A stretch of DNA of 64,000 nucleotides, taken from assembly GCA_037127315.1 (NCBI GenBank), contig JBBBDQ010001685.1:170001-234000 (forward strand), read 5' to 3'. The notes beneath the pieces are model-generated. The model had not been told where the DNA came from. It made no database searches and saw nothing but the letters and a program-made list of their open reading frames with translations. This stretch comes from Ascarosepion bandense (lineage: Eukaryota > Mollusca > Cephalopoda > Sepiida > Sepiidae). This document shows, piece after piece, positions 59,691-64,000 of this stretch (within the stretch, counting starts at the first letter, position 1; each line of letters begins with the position of its first letter). A program made the translations under genes and the position numbers.

Positions 59691-60002
59691 GATCCACGAT
59701 ATATACACTTATGTAATTAAGCAGAGAGAATATGAAGAATCGAAGGTCTTATTACACAAAATAAACAAACCGCAATAAATAAAATATTTCAGCACAGAAG
59801 ACGGCGTTTAAAATATGTATAAAACATTTAAAATATAGATAAAAATAATCATAACCGTATAAAATATTAAATGTATTTTTCTCACAATGACATCACTTAT
59901 ACTATACACGAATGTTTACATTTAATGTAACGATCCAAAAATACCAAGATGTAGACGATAAAAGTTACTGTAATAATTAGTTCAAGATAAACACTGTGTC
60001 AG
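59691..60002. other. No recognisable feature
   Basis: AT-rich sequence. Confidence 0.4.
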
Positions 60003-60009
60003 TTAAAAG

Positions 60010-60308
60010 CCAGTATGTTAAGTGACATACGTGATACACACTTTGGCGATCATGTCTCTTTCGAGACATAACTGACTGGGCAGAAGATTATCCCGCAGTA
60101 GGTTGGCATTACGTTCTGCGTTATACTAGTTGCCAGCCAAGGCTATACAACCCAATCTGCCCTGTTATTTAACCCATAACTGGAGGGAAAATACGAGTTA
60201 ATACCTTTCCTAAATGTATTTGTGCGTAACTGAATGCAAGTAATTCAACTGGAATTCGAACTTGTCGTTCGTTCCGAGCCGATATATACTGCACCACAAC
60301 GTACATCC
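60010..60308 (-). mobile_element. tRNA-derived SINE, tandem pair member 1
   Basis: From GCCAGTATGTTAAGTGACAT (3') to GATATATACTGCACCACAAC, GTACATCC (5'). One arm of the 3' hairpin reads inverted compared with other copies but pairs equally. TTAAAAG stands on both sides. Confidence 0.92.
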
Positions 60309-60315
60309 TTAAAAG

Positions 60316-60627
60316 TCAGTCAGATAAGTGCCATACGTGAAACACGCTTGGGCGATCATGTCCCGAAAGAGATATGACTGACTGGGCAGAAGATTATCCC
60401 GCAGTAGGTTGCCCCTTGCTTTCTGCGGTAGACTGGTTGCCGACCAAGGCTATAGAACCCAATTTGTCCTGTTATTTAACCCATAACTGGAAGGAAGAGA
60501 CGGATTAATACCCTTTCCCAAGGGTATTTGCTCGTAAGCGAATGCAATGAATTCAACTGGAATTTGAACTCGGCTCCCCGATTTCTCGTTCTGAGCCGAT
60601 ATCCACTGCACCACAACGCACATCCTC
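60316..60627 (-). mobile_element. tRNA-derived SINE, tandem pair member 2
   Basis: From GTCAGTCAGATAAGTGCCAT (3') to CCACTGCACCACAACGCACA (5'). Flanked by CCTTAAAAG at 60,307-60,315 and 60,627-60,636. Clearly younger-looking than member 1. Confidence 0.93.
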
Positions 60628-60666
60628 CTTAAAAGTACTCCAACAAAAATTGAAGTTTAGATATTA

Positions 60667-60740
60667 CTAGCATCATAACCCGGCGTTGCCCGTGCAGATC
60701 AGAACATTTTCGTAGAAGGACTCGGGTATATAAAAAAAAA
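60667..60740 (-). mobile_element. Helitron-like 3' end, solitary
   Basis: CTAG followed on the plus strand by CATCATAACCCGGCGTTGCC, a variant of the Helitron 3' hairpin of copies 1-3. Similarity stops after ~70 bases; the other end was not found. Confidence 0.5.
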
Positions 60741-61200
60741 TTATACAAAAAATTGTTGTCTCAAAATTGTTAAAAAATTCCATTAAAAAAATCTATTTTC
60801 TTTTGTTTTGCGTAAACGTGATTTGATGTTTTGTGACAACTCAATAAACAACATTGAGTTTTGTTTTTTATCGTTTTTTTTTTCAAAGTTACGACGGAAA
60901 ATAGTTACCTTTTTCATTGACCAAATCAATTTAACATAAAAATAAAAGTCATTTATTTTGTTTTACTAAAATTAGAATTATAAAAACTATTACGCTCTCA
61001 GTTCAGACATTTTTGAAAAATATTTAAAAATATAGACATTTAATTTTAGAGGAAAAAATTAAATATGAAGGCTCTTTTTTAATAAAAAATATTTTAGTCG
61101 CGTTTGACATGTGTGATTTGATTTCTGTGACGTAATTCAGCAACCGTCTTAGATTTTAGATATTTGATTTTAAACTTTAATTCGATGTCTCATAAAAGAT
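60741..61200. other. AT-rich region, no gene
   Basis: Low-complexity AT-rich sequence; possibly the body of the Helitron-like element whose end lies at 60,667. Confidence 0.4.
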
Positions 61201-61201
61201 A

Positions 61202-61237
61202 AACTAGTTTTAGTCCTAATACTTTTGCACAGTATTG

Positions 61238-61297
<60 letters not shown>

Positions 61298-61333
61298 CAG
61301 TACTGTGCAAAAGTATTAGGACTAAAACTAGTT
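61202..61333. mobile_element. Foldback element around (TA)n, Tc1-like ends
   Basis: GATAAACTAGTTTTAGTCCT, AATACTTTTGCACAGTATTG on the left and their inverse on the right (arms ~42 bp), separated only by a ~55-bp (TA)n. The 'actgtgcaaaagtattaggac' type end resembles Tc1-like terminal repeats (for length I give it only by position: 61,296-61,316). It looks like two TIRs joined with the interior replaced by TA repeats. Confidence 0.8.
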
Positions 61334-61340
61334 TATATAT

Positions 61341-61460
61341 ATAGTGTAAGAAAGTTATGGAACACGTAGGTTTTTTACCCACTGTTCATACATTTACTTT
61401 TATAAAGAATGCTCGATATAACGTAGAGCTTTATATTGTAATGTTTGTAACAAATATTAC
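61341..61460 (+). mobile_element. Penelope-type repeat fragment
   Basis: GTAAGAAAGTTATGGAACAC, GTAGGTTTTTTACCCACTGT as at 9,044, then AATGCTCGATATAACGTAGA, which resembles the family at 9,667/38,848/42,848. Confidence 0.55.
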
Positions 61461-61479
61461 ACTATATATATATATGAAA

Positions 61480-61563
61480 AACTACTAAAAAGTTGTAAGT
61501 TTAAAAATGTATTTTTACATTTTTAACACATTTTTAAACTTACAACTTTTTAGTAATTTTTCC
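61480..61563. repeat. Palindrome with ~37-bp arms
   Basis: GAAAAACTACTAAAAAGTTG, TAAGTTTAAAAATG and their inverse around a short TATTTTTACA centre. Confidence 0.85.
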
Positions 61564-61617
61564 TCTACATATTAAGACAGTATACGTGGATCATCACTAT
61601 GTTATTTTTTTTATTTT

Positions 61618-61890
61618 TTTTTTTTTAATCATATCACCCCAAGCAAGGCGATAACGCCACTGATGCACAGGGGGCTACGTAAGAGTAGCCTATCTACTCC
61701 AATTGAAAAAAAGAAAAAAAGAAAAGAGTGAAAAGATTGGAAAAGAGAAAACCGGAAACCGCATCCTAGACAGGAAACAAAGGATGAGCCTCTTCACCTG
61801 TTCAAAAGATGTGGGTGGAGTGTGAACCGGGCTATAGTTTAGTCTATCTACTCCAATTGAAAAAAAAAAGAGGAAAAGAATGGAAAATAG
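61618..61890 (-). mobile_element. LINE-tail-sharing SINE
   Basis: 3' tail (CACCCCAAGCAAGGCGATAA, CTGATGCACAGGGGGCTACG), then body to GTGAACCGGGCTATAGTTTA, with an extra TAGCCTATCTACTCCAATTG duplicated after the tail (61,685-61,705), as if two copies had recombined. Confidence 0.82.
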
Positions 61891-61894
61891 TAAA

Positions 61895-61896
<2 letters not shown>

Positions 61897-61930
<34 letters not shown>
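61897..61930. repeat. (TA)n microsatellite
   Basis: About 17 TA units. Confidence 0.95.
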
Positions 61931-61932
<2 letters not shown>

Positions 61933-61959
61933 TTACAGAATTATATTGAGAATACATGG

Positions 61960-62290
61960 ACGAAACACGTGAGCAATTATGAGGTTTTGGAGAGGATGGA
62001 CACAAGAAGTAAATAGATACTTAACATCAGGAAAAACAGCTGAAGGTTTTGGGACATATAATGAGGAAGGATGGTTTGGAGAACCCGATGCTTACGGGAC
62101 GGATAGAGGTGAAGAGAGACTAGGGAAATCAACGCTTGACAGAGTTGATGAACTAAAACTGATGGATGGTGGAGCAGGGATTGAGTGGGAATAACAAGAA
62201 AAGGTGTATTAAGAGCAAAAAAGAATAGGGAGATGTTGAGGGCTATGATCGCCTACGTCCTTCAAGAACTCGGCGGATAGAAAAAGAAGT
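61960..62290 (+). mobile_element. RTE-like LINE 3' end
   Basis: Plus-strand remnants of the C-terminal tail: GAGCAATTATGAGGTTTTGG (ERM region), DT-K-x-x-DT-NIRKNS-KVLGHIMRKDGL-type reading, TGCTTACGGGACGGATAGAG and ATCGCCTACGTCCTTCAAGA, with the end at AAGAAG. Diverged. Confidence 0.75.
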
Positions 62291-62349
62291 TTAAAGTTTA
62301 CGGCAAACGTTGTTAAATATATAGTCCAAGATATAAATAAAATATTTTT

Positions 62350-63010
62350 TCGAAGTTTCAGGGCGGGTGTCTGACACCAAATCAAGGTGAAATGTCTTTA
62401 TAAATACGCGTCATCATTGTATTTCAATAAGGCAACTCATAAACAATTTTCGTGTTGGCAAAACATATGGACCTACCAGATTAATCGTAAACTGACGCTG
62501 ATGTCTCGCCTCTTTTGTACCATGGGGATTCTGATTCGCCCACAAATTGTGGTTGTGTAAATGTTTTATTCAAACACTCTCAAATATTGCCTCATTCGTA
62601 AACAAGACTGAAAAACAAACTACAGATCGGCAATGAACCATCGACAAAAGTTCACTAGTGGTGAGTGATGAGAGGACTAAAGACTCTTCACACGTTGCAA
62701 ATTATACAGATACAGAAGCTTGTTCTTGAAGTACCCTCCATGTGATACTATGAGGTGTACAACATGATAGGACGACTTCTTCGACAGCCTGTAAAATGTA
62801 TTCTTTGTGGTTAGGCCTACGAACGGATCTCGGTCTTTCATTATCCATAGATTTTGGGCGCCAAATACTGTTTCAGCAAGGCTACGATAAAGAGCAGCAA
62901 ATGTTGGATGATTTGGCCGTCTTTGGTCTGGAAATGCAATCTGTTACAGCCATGCAGTCTCGTGTCCTTTAACATTCGCGCGATCGTATGTAAAATCATA
63001 TTTGCCTTCT
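62350..63010 (-). pseudogene. Tc1/mariner-superfamily-like transposase relic
   Basis: Reading across frames on the minus strand: HETAWL, QIAFPDQRRPNHPTFAALYR, SLAET, FGAQNLW, RPRSVRRPNHKEYILQAVEE, SITWRVLQEQASVSVICNV, VNFCRWFI, SLVLFTNEAIF and QPQFVGESESPW. This order (R-P-x-HxTFA-LxxxLxETG, GRPRSVR-PN-E--IL-AVEE, WRVL-EQ-LYPYN-QRVQ, FCRWF, LFTDEA with a catalytic D) belongs to a large family of HTH-DDE transposases of the mariner/IS630 type. Several frameshifts. TIRs not found. Confidence 0.65.
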
Positions 63011-63221
63011 CATGATATAAATATCCTACTATTGTTAAACTGAACACTTCTCAGTTAACTCACGCGTTAAACATTGTAACCTAGTCCTAATGACAACACA
63101 GAGCCATATTCAGTAAATTTTCATTACACTTGAATGATTTGCCGTCATATATTATATAGACTTGTCCATGTTTCGGTGTGAGGGACCGTCTCTGAATGAT
63201 TTTAAAAATATTTTTTACACA

Positions 63222-63224
<3 letters not shown>
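63011..63224. other. No recognisable feature
   Basis: Unique-looking sequence to a (TA)n run at 63,225-63,268. Confidence 0.4.
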
Positions 63225-63271
<47 letters not shown>

Positions 63272-63309
63272 TTAAGTTGTGCTATATTTATAGGATAAAG
63301 TGCTCAATA

Positions 63310-63468
63310 TAAGAGATAGAGCGTGTGTAAATATAAAAGAGTGAACATTAAAGTCAACACTCAAGGGCGAAAGACTGTTTCATGCTAAGCGCAATCATCA
63401 AGTGGCCTGATGATTGCGCTTAGCATAAAACAGTCAGTCGCCCTTGAGTGTTGACTTCAATGTTCACT

Positions 63469-63471
<3 letters not shown>
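63310..63471. repeat. Dispersed repeat copy 3 forming a 65-bp-arm palindrome
   Basis: Left part GAGATAGAGCGTGTGTAAAT matches 13,785. From 63,337 to 63,471 the sequence is an almost perfect palindrome (arms ~65 bp, containing GTCAACACTCAAGGGCGAAA and GCTAAGCGCAATCATCA) with almost no loop. (TA)n at both ends. Confidence 0.9.

Positions 63472-63515
<44 letters not shown>
63471..63515. repeat. (TA)n microsatellite
   Basis: About 22 TA units. Confidence 0.97.
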
Positions 63516-63518
<3 letters not shown>

Positions 63519-63635
63519 GTAGTCATAGGTCAGATATAAATTAGATTTAAATTAAACTAGTAAACAGTAGAAGGTGCCCAATACATGTTTGGAGCGAAAT
63601 TAAGCTTTACCATGAAGAGCTTTTTCATAGTTAAG

Positions 63636-63791
63636 TTGGGGAGATCAGCCAATTACGCTACCATGGGTTCGACCTTTTCGACTTTGTCAGGTGAAATATA
63701 TTGCCTAACGAAACCGAAAATGTCTAGCCCATTGCCTGATGAAACCGAAATGTTTGAAACCATGGTAGCGTATTCCGCTGATCTCCCCAAT
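63636..63791. mobile_element. Inverted-repeat element with 31-bp arms
   Basis: TTGGGGAGATCAGCCAATTA-CGCTACCATGG and its inverse at 63,760-63,791. The interior has two related stretches (GCCTAACGAAACCGAAAATG, GCCTGATGAAACCGAAATGT). No coding; a (TA) run abuts the right arm. Confidence 0.75.
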
Positions 63792-63873
63792 TTATATATA
63801 TAATTTATTTTAATTTAGTCGATGAGGTTCATTTTAATCTTTATTGATCTTTTATTTAGAAATAATTTGTTCA

Positions 63874-63978
<105 letters not shown>

Positions 63979-64000
63979 GTCATGCGCAGACAGATCTGTT
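63979..64000 (-). mobile_element. Retrozyme-like element, cut by the window end
   Basis: GTCATGCGCAGACAGATCTG is the hammerhead 3' end (stem III palindrome and stem I strand) seen at 17,614, 18,172 and 43,965. The rest lies beyond the window. Confidence 0.75.

Noticed and set aside
63690..63760. Hammerhead at CTGATGAAACCGAAA
   Set aside because: Only four bases lie between the two core parts, so stem II cannot form.

Overview
The window is a stretch of repeat-saturated animal DNA with no host protein-coding gene that I can support. Nearly every recognisable feature is a mobile element, a relic of one, a satellite or a microsatellite. The most frequent element (about 15 copies) is a ~310 bp tRNA-derived SINE. 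Its head, body and ACTG-type tail look to me like the tRNA-derived SINEs described from octopus. Together with the very high density of (TA)n, (CA)n and (GATA)n runs, this suggests a coleoid cephalopod, most likely an octopus. That is inference from recall; no search was run.

Layout. 0-14 kb: a Helitron-like copy (489-1212), a 29-bp minisatellite (2.4-3.3 kb), a purine-only tract (3.96-5.46 kb), SINEs, and a GATA array with regular spacers (10.2-11.1 kb). 14-17.4 kb: a pyrimidine tract holding a tandem repeat. 17.4-22.6 kb: the small-RNA-related part, with hammerhead-bearing tRNA-type elements, a tRNA-Leu-like SINE, two truncated U2 snRNA copies that keep their upstream region, a 5S rRNA-tRNA composite SINE, and a 237-bp tandem array that looks like an Sm-class small RNA gene cluster. 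22.6-36 kb: 3' fragments of CR1/jockey-like LINEs (with a SINE that shares their 3' tail), Helitron copies, MITEs and palindromes. 36-45 kb: nested RTE-like LINEs, a Penelope-like element broken by a LINE, and several hammerhead ribozyme motifs. 45-49.2 kb: the second 5S composite SINE and a mariner relic. 49.9-55.9 kb: a satellite of ~72-bp dimers interrupted by a SINE that is itself interrupted by a LINE. 56-64 kb: LINE relics (one with an in-frame triplication of the reverse-transcriptase active-site motif), a MITE, tandem SINEs, palindromes and a transposase relic.

How they relate. The autonomous engines visible are all broken: CR1/jockey-like LINEs, RTE-like LINEs with an (AAG)n tail, a GIY-YIG Penelope-like element, and mariner/Tc1-type transposases. 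Around them sit elements that depend on others: SINEs, MITEs, short Helitrons and retrozyme-like units. Two findings stand out. The first is a family of tRNA-headed units carrying a complete type I hammerhead ribozyme, including a 306-bp tandem dimer. The second is the five-copy 237-bp array. It shares a promoter-like block with the truncated U2 copies at the same spacing to the start, and contains stem-loops (one with a compensatory change) and an Sm-type site. Both can be tested from RNA data.
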